From Nitrosomonas sp. (GTDB lineage Bacteria; Pseudomonadota; Gammaproteobacteria; Burkholderiales; Nitrosomonadaceae): 64,000 bases of DNA. Made by a program: the position numbers and the translations under genes. Where the stretch lies: contig NZ_JAHBZY010000001.1 of the NCBI RefSeq assembly GCF_019635155.1, positions 275,177-339,176 on the forward strand, read 5' to 3'. The stretch's first letter is position 1. The number at the start of each line of letters is the position of its first letter. The notes under the pieces were generated by a model. The model saw nothing but the letters and a program-made list of their open reading frames with translations. It searched no databases and was not told the DNA's origin. Shown here piece after piece: positions 1 to 8,459 of this stretch.

Positions 1-309
1 GAAAACATGAAAATGGCGGCCACGCATGTGCAAGGAATGTTCGGTGTGACATTGGATGATTTGTGCGCGCATTGGGGGTTTCCGTATCCCAATTACATGA
101 AAATCGATGTCGACGGCATCGAAATCCCGATCCTCGAAGGCGCAGCGGCGGTGTTGAAAAATCCGGCGTTGAAGTCGGTCATCATCGAGCTTGGAACCGT
201 CACCGAACAAGAAAAAGCGATTGCATTGATGCGGCAGGCCGGGCTTGCCGTTACTCAACGGCCTTCGAAGAATTGGGGTGAAGCCTACTTGATTTTCGGT
301 AGAGCTTGA
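1..309 (+). CDS. FkbM family methyltransferase, C-terminal part (5' end outside window)
   Basis: The frame is open from the first base, so this is the tail of a longer gene. The visible 100 or so residues carry the FkbM methyltransferase signature: 'KIDVDGIEIPILEGA' followed by a strand reading 'SVIIEL'. These SAM-dependent enzymes methylate sugar hydroxyls or other small acceptors and are common in polysaccharide clusters. The neighbours downstream (GT2, O-antigen ligase, two more methyltransferases) fit decoration of a surface glycan. The specific acceptor cannot be read from the sequence. Confidence 0.8.
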   Translation, partial: ENMKMAATHVQGMFGVTLDDLCAHWGFPYPNYMKIDVDGIEIPILEGAAAVLKNPALKSVIIELGTVTEQEKAIALMRQAGLAVTQRPSKNWGEAYLIFGRA

Positions 310-455
310 TTTGTCGGGTACCTTTAAAAATTCAGTGTTTTAAACAAGACGAGGCGGGAACAAAAAATATTGACGTAACATATAAATGATATGTAAGGAA
401 TAATTTTTGTGAGCAATGATGTATTGTGACGAGATATGAATTTTTAGGTTAGCCG

Positions 456-1484
456 ATGAGTAATCTCATTACTCCCATCATCGATGTTGTAATTCCCGTT
501 TACAACGCACCGGAATTAACCCGGCGATGCATTGATTCCGTAGTGGCGCATCTTGGCGCATCAATCCGCACCATTCATATTCAGAACGATGCATCCGCTG
601 AAGAAACGCGAACGATGCTCGACCGTTTGACGTATCCGCAAGTACAGATTTTCCATGCACCGGTCAACCAAGGGTACGGTCGATCGGTGAACGACGCGAT
701 GGCGCGTTCGGATGCCGAATTAGTATTGGTGCTCAATTCCGATAGCGAGGTGACCGCGAATTTTTTACCGCTACTGTGCAATGCCTTGGCTGCCGATTCA
801 AAATTAGCGGTGATCAATCCAACCGAAGGGGAAATGCCGCGCGGCACAGCTAACCGCTACCTGCAACAGCCGGGCGGTTATATCGAAACTTATCGTTTCC
901 GCGGCTATGCTTTCTTGATTCGCCACGCCGTGTTCCAAGCTTTAGGCGGATTCGACGTGCAATTTGAGCGGGGATATTACGAAGATACCGACCTCGGGCG
1001 CCGCTTGGAACAGCAGGGATGGCGCATGGGTATACATCCGCAAGCGGCCATCAAGCATAAAATCGGTGCTTCTTTCGGGCGTGGCCGGCCGTATCTTGAG
1101 TTGGTGCGCAAAAACCGCAATCTTTATCTTTCGCGCTACCCGCGGGCGCGGCAGAATGTGTTGGTGGTTTCGGGTGTATCGACGTTGACCGGTTTGCCGC
1201 TTCCGGCAGTGGATGCAATAGAGCAAGTGATGCGGCAAGGCGGGCGGGTGGAGTGGTTAACACCGGAAAGTTTGCCGCAGCTTTCCTGCCTGCAAATGCG
1301 CAACAGCAAAATCCGATCGAATAGAATTATCAAACTGATGGTGCGCGGCTGGTCACGTAAAGATAAACGCGTCACCGATCTATGGTTTTTTCCCGGCACG
1401 GCCATCTGGCTGCGTTGGTTGCTACGAATATGGGCGCGCTTGCGCGGCATAAGGATACGCGAATGGGAAGCGGCGGTGTCTTAG
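456..1484 (+). CDS. Glycosyltransferase family 2
   Basis: A 342-residue protein with a GT-A fold start ('IDVVIPVYNAPELTRRCIDS'), a DxD-like 'LNSDSE' near residue 95 and the late GT2 block around 'YYEDTDLGRRLEQQGW'. It should transfer a sugar from a nucleotide-sugar donor during polysaccharide or LPS assembly on the cytoplasmic face of the membrane. The C-terminal ~100 residues are basic and may bind membrane. The start is the ATG following 'AGGTTAGCCG'. The last 22 bases overlap the next gene, which suggests translational coupling. Donor and acceptor are not predictable from sequence alone. Confidence 0.85.
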   Translation: MSNLITPIIDVVIPVYNAPELTRRCIDSVVAHLGASIRTIHIQNDASAEETRTMLDRLTYPQVQIFHAPVNQGYGRSVNDAMARSDAELVLVLNSDSEVTANFLPLLCNALAADSKLAVINPTEGEMPRGTANRYLQQPGGYIETYRFRGYAFLIRHAVFQALGGFDVQFERGYYEDTDLGRRLEQQGWRMGIHPQAAIKHKIGASFGRGRPYLELVRKNRNLYLSRYPRARQNVLVVSGVSTLTGLPLPAVDAIEQVMRQGGRVEWLTPESLPQLSCLQMRNSKIRSNRIIKLMVRGWSRKDKRVTDLWFFPGTAIWLRWLLRIWARLRGIRIREWEAAVS

Positions 1485-2692
1485 CGGAATCCGGACAATC
1501 GTCCGGCGGCAAGCGTGAATGGTTTATCCGGCTAACGCTGGTGGCCGTGTGCGCGGGATTTTGGTATGGTCCGCTGAACGCGGTTTCTTTTCCGTTACTG
1601 GTGATTGCCTGTTTGATCGACGGTGGCTTGCAGCGATTCGGACAAGCGCTCAAATTGCCGCTGGTGCAGGCATTGCTCGTGCTGTGCGTGCTGTTGCTGA
1701 TAAGACTACCTTGGAGCGAACTGCCGCTCGACGGGCGCATGAAATGGCTTAAGTATTTCATGCTGCTGTTTATTATTCCGTTTTATTTGCTGTTAAACCG
1801 GCAGCGCCTATTTTGGGCATTGGCAGGCTTGGTTACGGGTTACTTCGGCGTGCTGGCAATGGGGTTTTATCAATGGCAAGTGATGGGGGTGCAAGGGATT
1901 CCGTGGCTTAACATGTCGTATCTGAGTTTCTCGGCGATGCTGGGCGTCGGTGTGATCGTTGCAGCCAATTTTGCATGCGCCAGCCGCTCGATTGCCGGGC
2001 AACTGGCCGGTGCAACCGTGGCGTTGGCATTGTTATTTATTCAGTTTCATCAAAGTGGCCGGGTGTTGCTGCTGGCGACGTTGATTTCGGTATTGTTGCT
2101 GATCATGCTGCGTTATCGTCACGCACTCAAGAATATGCTGGTCATCGCGTTGGCCGTTATCACGGCTGCGGTGGTTTTCGCACTCAGCAGCCCGGTGTTT
2201 CAGGAACGGTTGGCGTTGATTAACGACGACATGGCCTTGTTGCAACAAGGCCAGTACAACTCCAGTCTGGGTTATCGGCTGGCGATGTGGGATGTGGGCG
2301 TGCATGCCATCGCCGAGCGGCCTTGGACCGGGTACGGCACCGGCATGGCGAGGCGATACTTCGATCAAGCGATCGAAACCTACAAGGGTGGAATTTACAA
2401 AGATTTGCCGGCATTTCAGCCGACCTCGCATTTTCATAACGATTGGATTGAAATCGGCGTACATATCGGTGTTCCGGGCATGGCAGTGTTATTATTCTTA
2501 TACTGGGGTTGGTACCGGGCGTTCCAGTCCGCCAGGATGGCGCTATTGGGCGCCGGTTTGATCGGTTTTTTAGGGCTTGCCGGATTGACTGACACTTTTT
2601 TGATCTTTAGCCGCACACCAATCCTGGTCTTGCTGATCACCGGGATTGCGCTGCATTGGTCCATCGCTAACCGCAACGATGCAGCCGCCTGA
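1463..2692 (+). CDS. O-antigen ligase / Wzy-type polymerase membrane protein
   Basis: This protein of about 409 residues has roughly ten to twelve hydrophobic segments and a large periplasmic loop. The motif 'TSHFHNDWIEIGVHIGVPG' matches the Wzy_C/WaaL family, which joins lipid-linked glycan to lipid A core or polymerises repeat units in the periplasm. The frame is open from 1382, but the ATG at 1463 has AAGGA seven bases upstream and avoids a long overlap, so I chose it. It overlaps the GT2 gene before it by 22 bases and the methyltransferase after it by 14. Ligase and polymerase cannot be separated from sequence alone. Confidence 0.8.
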   Translation: MGSGGVLAESGQSSGGKREWFIRLTLVAVCAGFWYGPLNAVSFPLLVIACLIDGGLQRFGQALKLPLVQALLVLCVLLLIRLPWSELPLDGRMKWLKYFMLLFIIPFYLLLNRQRLFWALAGLVTGYFGVLAMGFYQWQVMGVQGIPWLNMSYLSFSAMLGVGVIVAANFACASRSIAGQLAGATVALALLFIQFHQSGRVLLLATLISVLLLIMLRYRHALKNMLVIALAVITAAVVFALSSPVFQERLALINDDMALLQQGQYNSSLGYRLAMWDVGVHAIAERPWTGYGTGMARRYFDQAIETYKGGIYKDLPAFQPTSHFHNDWIEIGVHIGVPGMAVLLFLYWGWYRAFQSARMALLGAGLIGFLGLAGLTDTFLIFSRTPILVLLITGIALHWSIANRNDAAA

Positions 2693-3662
2693 TTTACCAG
2701 CCGATCCGATCGGCACCGAAGCACAACCGCATTGCTATCTTTGCGGCAGCGAGGGTCAACTGTTGCATCGGAATCGCGTCGATTATTTGTTTGGCGCGCC
2801 CGGGGAGTGGCATTTCAAACGCTGCGTCAATGCCGATTGCGGTTTGGTGTGGCTTGATCCCAGACCGACGCCGGATGAAATCGGCAAGGCCTACCGGCAA
2901 TATTACACCCACGACGAAACCAATGCCGCGCGGCCATCGCGCGCTGTCCGGTTGCTGCGCGCCGTGCTGCACGGCGGTAGTGTGCGCTTGCTGGGATTGC
3001 AGTCGGAGCGTAAACGTTACAAACGCATATATTTGGACGATGTGCCGACGGGCCGGTTACTCGAAGTGGGGTGCGGTAACGGTAAACGCTTGGCGCGGTT
3101 ACGGGCGCTGGGCTGGAGCGTGACCGGGCAAGAGATCGATCCGCTGGCGGCGGCGTATGTGCGCCGGGAAAAGGGCATCGACGTTCACTTGGGGCCGCTC
3201 GAAACGATGCCGGAAACGGAACAATACGATGTCGTGATTCTGAGCCATGTGATCGAACATGTGCACGATCCGGTTGCGTTGCTGAGCCACTGTCATCGTT
3301 TGTTGCGCACAGGCGGCGTGCTGATGATGCTGACGCCGAATGCCGAGAGCTTGGGACACCGCACATTCGGCGGCGGCTGGCGCGGGCTGGAACCGCCGCG
3401 GCATTTGCATTTGTTCACCTGCCGCACGCTGTCGCTGCTTCTGCAGAAAGCGGGTTTTGCGCAACCGCGCTGCCGGACCACAGTCGTCGGTGCTTACGGC
3501 ATCGGCGAGAGCAGCGTGCCCGGCGATCCAGCGGTCCGGCAATTACCGGCGCGTTCCATCCAAGACGTCTGGCGCGGTTTTTGGTTTCAATGGCTAGCGC
3601 GGTGGGCATTATTATTCGATAAAAATTCGGGGGAAGAATGTGTAGCGATTGCTCAAAAATAA
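2679..3662 (+). CDS. Class I SAM-dependent methyltransferase with N-terminal zinc-ribbon-like segment
   Basis: About 327 residues. The N-terminus has paired cysteines (CYLC and later C-x5-C) like the zinc-binding head seen on Methyltransf_23-type sugar methyltransferases. The SAM pocket is clear: 'LLEVGCGNGKRLARLRALGW', acidic strand 2 ending in 'GQEID', and 'YDVVILSHVIEHVHDP'. The ATG at 2679 overlaps the ligase gene by 14 bases; an upstream in-frame start at 2646 would lie deep in that gene and is less likely. It probably methylates a sugar intermediate or glycan end made by this cluster. Confidence 0.75.
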   Translation: MQPPDLPADPIGTEAQPHCYLCGSEGQLLHRNRVDYLFGAPGEWHFKRCVNADCGLVWLDPRPTPDEIGKAYRQYYTHDETNAARPSRAVRLLRAVLHGGSVRLLGLQSERKRYKRIYLDDVPTGRLLEVGCGNGKRLARLRALGWSVTGQEIDPLAAAYVRREKGIDVHLGPLETMPETEQYDVVILSHVIEHVHDPVALLSHCHRLLRTGGVLMMLTPNAESLGHRTFGGGWRGLEPPRHLHLFTCRTLSLLLQKAGFAQPRCRTTVVGAYGIGESSVPGDPAVRQLPARSIQDVWRGFWFQWLARWALLFDKNSGEECVAIAQK

Positions 3663-4339
3663 ACGATGCGGCGAACAATGCCAATCGCATCACGCCGGTC
3701 GATCCGGCGATTGAAGCGTATCAACGCGATTTGGCGGTGCAAACCGATCATCCGGTGTTGACGGCAATGGAAGACTACGCGCAGGCGCATCATTTTCCGA
3801 TCGTCAACCGCCTGGCCGGGATCTTTCTGGAAACCCAAGCAAAAATGATCGGCGCCCGGCGGGTATTCGAATTCGGTAGCGGCTATGGCTATTCCGCGTA
3901 CTGGTTTGCGCGAGCGGTCGGCGAAAATGGCCGCGTTATTTGCAGCGACTCGGATCCGCAAAACCGCGAACGCGCGAAACATTATCTATCGCAAGCGGAT
4001 TTATGGCCGCGCATCGAATTCCACACCGGCCTGGCGCAAGCGGTGTTCGAGCAGACTGAAGGCCTGTTCGATATTTGTTACAACGATGTCGACAAGGGTG
4101 ATTACCCGCTCATCTGGCGCATGGCCAAAAACAGAATCCGCCCCGGCGGGCTGTACATCGCCGACAACGTGCTGTGGCAAGGCCGCGTCACCATGCCCGC
4201 ATACCACGACCCCGCCATGGGCTCAACCGCAGCCATCGTCGAACATAACCACCTCATATTCAACGACCCGGACTTCGATGCGTTCATCAACCCGACTCGC
4301 GATGGGTTGGTCGTGGCAAGGAAGAAAACTGTTAGTTAA
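3638..4339 (+). CDS. O-methyltransferase family 3 (COMT-like)
   Basis: A 233-residue class I methyltransferase. 'VFEFGSGYGYSAYWFARAVG' is the SAM-binding loop, 'VICSDSDP' is the acidic end of strand 2, and 'FDICYNDVDKGDYP' with 'PGGLYIADNVLWQGRV' is typical of the metal-dependent catechol/caffeoyl-CoA O-methyltransferase family. The aspartates after strand 4 and the 'ADNVLW' block would hold the divalent metal. It overlaps the preceding methyltransferase gene by 25 bases and closes the + strand glycan cluster. The substrate is unknown. Confidence 0.8.
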   Translation: MCSDCSKINDAANNANRITPVDPAIEAYQRDLAVQTDHPVLTAMEDYAQAHHFPIVNRLAGIFLETQAKMIGARRVFEFGSGYGYSAYWFARAVGENGRVICSDSDPQNRERAKHYLSQADLWPRIEFHTGLAQAVFEQTEGLFDICYNDVDKGDYPLIWRMAKNRIRPGGLYIADNVLWQGRVTMPAYHDPAMGSTAAIVEHNHLIFNDPDFDAFINPTRDGLVVARKKTVS

Positions 4340-4423
4340 ATGATGGGGTTTTTTGTCATTGCAACTTATCGTGCTAATGTTACGGTAAGGGGCAGGCTGA
4401 ATTTGCCAGTGCTCTTCTTTGGT

Positions 4424-5020
4424 TTACATTACTTGGTCACGGGTGGCTCTGTACCATCGTTTGAAGTATGGTTCACTCAGAAGTGTTGGGGCACGGTCGA
4501 TTTGCTGGACGAACCAACCAAGCAAACCATCCCAAGCGCCGAAGTCACCGGGAGGTAACAGTTCCCACCCAAGCTGTTCGAGTGTCCAATTCGCTTTGAT
4601 GCTGTTGGTGATCATTGAGCACGAGACCCAATTGTCTTCTGAGTCATTTCCTCCACGCGCTACAGGATGAATGTGATCAATGGTAGGAAGCAACTCCCAG
4701 AAGGCAATGTGACCTTCGGTCATTTTTCCATTTTTGTGATAGGGAAACTCGCTAGGGAGAAAGTATGAAATCAGACGAAGAGCCGGTGGAAAGACAAGTT
4801 TGGTTCCGCGATATCGGTCAATAAAGCCATCTCGCAAAAAAACCGCAGTCATCTGACGAGGCGTGTATTGCCGCCCCAATTTTTTTACTGGTACAAAAGG
4901 GTAGCGCTCACGAATGAGCGCGGACGCAGAATCAAGCTGACCCAGTGAAATGAGCACGCTGACATCACGCACGATGTCAGCATTGGTGTCAAGAGGCATG
5001 TTTAATAATGCAAAATTCAT
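4424..5020 (-). CDS. HNH endonuclease domain protein
   Basis: 198 residues. Around residues 115-145 it has 'TIDHIHPVARGGNDSEDN' followed by 'NSIKANW', which is the HNH nuclease pattern: a D-H pair, then N, then a later N/K. The first ~100 residues are not a domain I recognise. There is no zinc CxxC pair, so this is an HNH variant without knuckles. It stands alone, next to VapBC, with no restriction, phage or intein partner, so a role in defence or mobile DNA is only a guess. Confidence 0.7.
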   Translation of the reverse strand: MNFALLNMPLDTNADIVRDVSVLISLGQLDSASALIRERYPFVPVKKLGRQYTPRQMTAVFLRDGFIDRYRGTKLVFPPALRLISYFLPSEFPYHKNGKMTEGHIAFWELLPTIDHIHPVARGGNDSEDNWVSCSMITNSIKANWTLEQLGWELLPPGDFGAWDGLLGWFVQQIDRAPTLLSEPYFKRWYRATRDQVM

Positions 5021-5122
5021 TTTGTCCCCTTAACTTTATTGAGTTGCTACTGATTTAGGTTTCATTGCGTGAAGGTGTTAGATCCTCAGCTCAAAATTCT
5101 ATCGTTGCGAGATTGATGGTAT

Positions 5123-5512
5123 TTATCCTGATAATTGATAAAGTTTGATATTAATTGCTTGGGCGAGCATTTGGAAGTGTTTGTCGAGCGAGAATACCTC
5201 GCAATGATTAGCCTTAGCATTTTGTGCGATGATGAGATCGGGAATGCCTATTCCGTTGGATCCGGCTTTCAAACACTGCCATTGCGATTCGATGATATCG
5301 CCCCAATCAATTTGCAATGGCAGGCGTTTTATTTCACACAACAATTCGATGACTCTCGTTTGATGTTTCAGTTTTAAGAAAGGAATTAATTCGGCCAATA
5401 TCAAATCATTGGTAACGATGGCGTTCTCATCAATGAGGTAACTCAATTCGGCGGATTGCTGGCCGCTTCGGAAATAATCGATCCAGACGGAGGTATCCAC
5501 CAACACTGCCAT
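5123..5512 (-). CDS. vapC: VapC-type PIN-domain toxin ribonuclease
   Basis: 129 residues starting 'MAVLVDTSVWIDYFR', the PIN-domain opening with its first catalytic Asp (VDTSVWI). Further acidic residues are at 'NDLILAELIP' (Glu) and 'GIGIPDLIIAQNA' (Asp). Members cleave tRNA or rRNA and are held inactive by their VapB partner. The start codon overlaps the antitoxin stop as TAATG at 5512, so translation is coupled. Full length for the family. Confidence 0.9.
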   Translation of the reverse strand: MAVLVDTSVWIDYFRSGQQSAELSYLIDENAIVTNDLILAELIPFLKLKHQTRVIELLCEIKRLPLQIDWGDIIESQWQCLKAGSNGIGIPDLIIAQNAKANHCEVFSLDKHFQMLAQAINIKLYQLSG

Positions 5513-5706
5513 TACCGGCGCGCCCGAATATTATCGAGGTCGATATCCAGTTCGATTTTCCCCCTGAATTGCTTGAGTTCGGAGATTTTTGCCTTACGGA
5601 TTAATTCTTCCAACGCCAATACGATCACCGCTGTTTTAGTTTCGGTGTGGGTTACGCGCATTGCTTCGTTTAACAGATTTTCAGGTAAATCCAGGGTTGT
5701 TCTCAT
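5512..5706 (-). CDS. vapB: VapB-type antitoxin
   Basis: A 64-residue protein starting 'MRTTLDLPENLLNEAMRVT', a ribbon-helix-helix type DNA-binding head, with an acidic toxin-binding tail ('GKIELDIDLDNIRARR'). It neutralises the PIN toxin encoded immediately downstream and normally represses the operon. I chose the ATG at 5706 because AAAGGAGGT, an almost perfect ribosome-binding site, lies just upstream of it; the frame is open from 5727. A promoter with a palindromic spacer precedes it (5731-5759). Confidence 0.9.
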   Translation of the reverse strand: MRTTLDLPENLLNEAMRVTHTETKTAVIVLALEELIRKAKISELKQFRGKIELDIDLDNIRARR

Positions 5707-5730
5707 AATACCTCCTTTGCGATGCATAAA

Positions 5731-5759
5731 AGCATAGACAATTATGCATAATGGATCAA
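5731..5759 (-). promoter_or_regulatory. vapBC promoter with palindromic operator
   Basis: On the minus strand, TTGATC (5759-5754) and TATGCT (5736-5731) are separated by 17 bases, a reasonable sigma-70 arrangement upstream of vapB. The spacer contains the perfect 12-base palindrome ATTATGCATAAT (5741-5752). A second TTATGCAT lies just after the -10 box. Such palindromes are the usual binding sites of RHH antitoxins, so autorepression by VapB or VapBC is likely by inference. Confidence 0.6.
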
Positions 5760-5815
5760 GCTCCTATTGAGATTTCGCATTCTTGCGGGGGTATGGTCCG
5801 CATTAAGATTGCACC

Positions 5816-6037
5816 CTAACGAAAGATTCTATCGACTAAGCGTCTGAATACCGGGGAGAGCGATATTAAGAGCACGAATCCGACGGGGAAGGCGATGCTC
5901 CAGGAATAGAGCCATTCTTCGAGATAGCCATTGGAAAAGCCGAGGTTGACGGCTGTTACGGTCGCCGATACGCAGCCGGTCATGGTTGCCGACATGATGA
6001 GGCAATAGAGGCAGTGCTGTAACAATTGACGCTTCAA
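5816..6037 (-). CDS. DUF2798 family small membrane protein
   Basis: 73 residues with two predicted membrane helices (around residues 8-30 and 45-65) and the segment 'WLYSWSIAFPVGFVLL' that characterises DUF2798. The function of the family is unknown. It lies between vapBC and a deaminase gene, all on the minus strand, but the spacing is loose and no operon is implied. Confidence 0.7.
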   Translation of the reverse strand: MKRQLLQHCLYCLIMSATMTGCVSATVTAVNLGFSNGYLEEWLYSWSIAFPVGFVLLISLSPVFRRLVDRIFR

Positions 6038-6090
6038 CGATTAATCCTTAGGTCTGTAACGATGGGTATCTGGCATGTCGATCACACAAG

Positions 6091-6675
6091 TCAGTCATTC
6101 GAATTTAAACCCGGTAGCTGGCTGTTATAAAGTTCTCCGGTGTAGCTTTGCAATATTTCCACGGATTGCGGCCGCATGATTCCGGTCGTTACAGCGATGC
6201 CTCTTTTTTGCAGTTCCTGGATCCAATCGGCGGGGCGCGGGCCTTCTTCAAATCCGATGGCCTGCGCGTCCTCCGAATGCGCGCCGCAGACGACCGAGAC
6301 CACGCCGGCCCATATTAATGCACCCAGACATTGACAGCAAGGTTCGACACTGGTGACCAGCTCAAACGAGCCAAACTGGGCCAGTTCGTAATTGCCGAGC
6401 GATTGTTCCGCCAATGCGAGCGCCATTATTTCTGCATGCAGCAGCGAGGATTTTCCCGGAACAACCCAATTGACACCGGGTGCAATAAGTTTTCCGGAAC
6501 CGGATTCAAAAACAGCCGCGGCAAAGGGTCCACCGCCTTGCTGCACATTGATTCTCGCTAAATCGATTGTCAACATCATTCGTTTTTTTTGCGTGGGAAA
6601 GTGTGTCGGTATGCTCATAACCCAGGTATTCAGCCAATCCGGGATTGACAATGAGATGTTGGTCCATTTTTTCAT
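6091..6675 (-). CDS. Nucleoside/nucleobase deaminase (cytidine/deoxycytidylate deaminase superfamily)
   Basis: 194 residues with the zinc-dependent deaminase motifs: 'LLHAEIMALALAEQ' (H-A-E, the zinc ligand and proton shuttle) and 'VEPCCQCLGALIWAGV' (P-C-x2-C). The arrangement and the 'GPRPADWIQELQKRGI' region resemble guanine deaminase or tRNA adenosine deaminase-like proteins rather than cytidine deaminase. It probably deaminates a free base or nucleoside in the cytoplasm. It is a single gene without a metabolic partner next to it, so the substrate is open. Confidence 0.8.
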   Translation of the reverse strand: MKKWTNISLSIPDWLNTWVMSIPTHFPTQKKRMMLTIDLARINVQQGGGPFAAAVFESGSGKLIAPGVNWVVPGKSSLLHAEIMALALAEQSLGNYELAQFGSFELVTSVEPCCQCLGALIWAGVVSVVCGAHSEDAQAIGFEEGPRPADWIQELQKRGIAVTTGIMRPQSVEILQSYTGELYNSQLPGLNSND

Positions 6676-7107
6676 TCAGCAAATAGCAGGGTTAGGTTCA
6701 TTATCAGTAAATCGTTCAATAAACGCTTATAAAGGGGATTCGTTGCATTGGACGGTGCTTGTAAAATTGCATTTGTTTTGATCGGTTCATTGTCTGCGGA
6801 CTGCTTGTCTTTGTATATTACCTTGCTCACCGGATTATTCAGCATTTCTCTGATAGAGACTAGCCCCACTCTGTTCCGAGGCATTAATCATCCATTTTTG
6901 CGACTTCGTTCGCTGTGACGTTGTGATTAAAGGATTTCTTAGGGGAATAACGATGCGATTAAATTTTCGGCTTCGGAGGTATGGCTATATCTCCTGGCAG
7001 TTTGGTGTATTAATTGGTAGTATAGTTGGGAATGAAAAATGAGCGGATGGATAGGCCGCTATGCTGCGTAAGGATTGTTTGTCAATTAATTTTTTGGAAG
7101 GGATGTT
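6676..7107. other. Intergenic stretch, about 430 bp, no supported gene
   Basis: This region separates the deaminase gene (minus) from the DUF2024 gene (plus). It contains a short minus-strand open frame (6672-6884) with no recognisable domain and no good ribosome-binding site. The only feature I can support is the ribosome-binding site GGAAGGGA of the next gene at 7096-7103. It presumably holds divergent promoters, but none is convincing by eye. Confidence 0.5.
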
Positions 7108-7362
7108 ATGCAAATTCATGTTTATGATACGTATGTTAAGGCTAAAGATGGGCATACAATGCACTTCGATGTGTTTACGGCGGTGAAGGATGATCAAAAA
7201 GCGGTCGAGTACGCTAAACAATGGCTTGCGACTGTCGGGGAAGGCGATGCCGTAGTTTCGAGTAAGGAATGCAGTTTTTGCCATAGCCAAAGTGCCCCGC
7301 CAAATGTTGTTGATGAAATTAACAAAAATGGTTTCTACATCTATAAAATGGAAGGTTGTTGA
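7108..7362 (+). CDS. DUF2024 family protein
   Basis: 84 residues beginning 'MQIHVYDTYVKAKDGHTMHF', the hallmark of DUF2024, with a central 'CSFCHS' cysteine pair. The function is unknown; these are small soluble proteins. The ATG is preceded by GGAAGGGA at proper spacing. A longer open frame on the opposite strand covers the same DNA but lacks any recognisable features and is taken as a shadow. Confidence 0.8.
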   Translation: MQIHVYDTYVKAKDGHTMHFDVFTAVKDDQKAVEYAKQWLATVGEGDAVVSSKECSFCHSQSAPPNVVDEINKNGFYIYKMEGC

Positions 7363-7466
7363 TTTTTGCTTGCCAGTGAATGGTAAGTTATATTTGTAAG
7401 ACTTCAATGTCTTGCGTCGGTCAACTGCTGAGATCGTAACGATATAGTTTTTAAGGTCATTAAAAT

Positions 7467-7982
7467 ATGAAGCTGAAATTTAATGAATTAATATTTGCGA
7501 GTGCTGTTATGGCATTTTGTGGTTCGGTGCAAGCGACCGAACCGAAGCTTTTAGGGCAGCATGGTGATTGGACGGCTTATATGTTCATGGAGAACAATAA
7601 CAAAGTTTGCTATATGGTGAGCCAACCGAAAAAATCTGAAGGAAATTATACAAAGCGCGGCGATGTTTATGCATTGGTTACGCATCGCCCTTCAGAGAAA
7701 AGTACTAATGTTTTCAGTTATATTGCAGGCTATCCTTATAAACCGGGTAGCGATGCGACAGTTACCGTTAATAATCAGAATTTTCGTCTGTTTACTCAGG
7801 ATGATTCGGCTTGGGCACCGGATGAGGCGACCGACAATAAGATAACGGATGCGATTAAACGTGGTAATTCGTTGATCGTGAAGGGTGCATCGGCACGCGG
7901 CACTAACACCGTCGATACGTTTGGACTGAGTGGATCAACAGCGGCTTATAAGGCAATATCGGCGGAATGCGGTATCAAATGA
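7467..7982 (+). CDS. Invasion-associated locus B (IalB)-like secreted protein
   Basis: 171 residues with an N-terminal signal peptide (hydrophobic 'LIFASAVMAFCGSVQA', likely cut after residue 23). The mature part has 'HGDWTAYMF', a conserved Cys followed by 'YMVSQP', a central 'VTHRP' and a terminal 'AECG', as in IalB-family periplasmic proteins. The two cysteines may form a disulphide. Outside Bartonella the family has no proven role in invasion; in an environmental bacterium it is best called a periplasmic protein of unknown role. Confidence 0.75.
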   Translation: MKLKFNELIFASAVMAFCGSVQATEPKLLGQHGDWTAYMFMENNNKVCYMVSQPKKSEGNYTKRGDVYALVTHRPSEKSTNVFSYIAGYPYKPGSDATVTVNNQNFRLFTQDDSAWAPDEATDNKITDAIKRGNSLIVKGASARGTNTVDTFGLSGSTAAYKAISAECGIK

Positions 7983-8004
7983 TTGTGTGTTTTTTTGTTA
8001 TGTT

Positions 8005-8352
8005 ATGAGCGAAAAGATTGTTATTTATCAGAAACCCACTTGCAGTAAGTGCAGGGCGACCATTTCTTTGCTGAAAGAAAACGGTCAAGAGTTCGATTCT
8101 GTGAATTATTATGAAGTCCCTTTAACTGTCGAGGAGTTGCGGAAGCTCATTCAAAAACTGAATGTACCCGTACGCGATGTGCTTCGCAAAGACGAGCCGG
8201 CAGCGCATGGTCTGAACTCGGCTTCCGATGACGAGATTATCAAAGCAATGGTCGAGAATCCGGATTTGATGCAGCGCCCTATTGTGGTTCGGGGCGACCA
8301 GGCTAAGTTATGCCGGCCTCCGGAGAATGTGATGGAGCTACTTAAGAAATAA
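8005..8352 (+). CDS. ArsC/Spx-like thioredoxin-fold protein (putative arsenate reductase)
   Basis: 115 residues starting 'MSEKIVIYQKPTCSKCRATI'. The fold matches the glutaredoxin-linked arsenate reductase/YffB/Spx family, including the terminal 'RPIVVRGDQAKLCRPPENV'. The active site reads C-S-K-C, a CxxC more like Spx or a general reductase than plasmid ArsC. No arsenic resistance gene is adjacent, so arsenate reduction is not assured. I placed the start at the ATG of 'MSEK'; the frame opens earlier but runs through the preceding gene's end. Confidence 0.75.
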   Translation: MSEKIVIYQKPTCSKCRATISLLKENGQEFDSVNYYEVPLTVEELRKLIQKLNVPVRDVLRKDEPAAHGLNSASDDEIIKAMVENPDLMQRPIVVRGDQAKLCRPPENVMELLKK

Positions 8353-8381
8353 ATAACGAGAACAGTGGCTTAACTTATAAA

Positions 8382-8420
8382 ATCCCCGTCATGATTGGAA
8401 GCAATGGACGGGGGTTTTTT
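8382..8420. terminator. Bidirectional rho-independent terminator between arsC-like gene and rplS
   Basis: CCCCGTC (8384-8390) pairs with GACGGGG (8407-8413) around a 16-base loop. T6 follows on the plus strand and an A-rich run precedes it, giving a T-run for the minus strand. It lies between two convergent genes and can end transcripts from both. Confidence 0.8.
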
Positions 8421-8459
8421 CTATCTATAATATTGCGATGAAGTTTGCTTACTAGAGAT

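Noticed and set aside
6672-6884. Minus-strand open frame of 70 codons upstream of the deaminase gene
   Set aside because: No recognisable domain, weak ribosome site, low-complexity look; not supported as a gene.
6985-7407. Minus-strand 140-codon open frame
   Set aside because: It lies over the DUF2024 gene, which has a clear family signature and ribosome-binding site; the antisense frame has neither.
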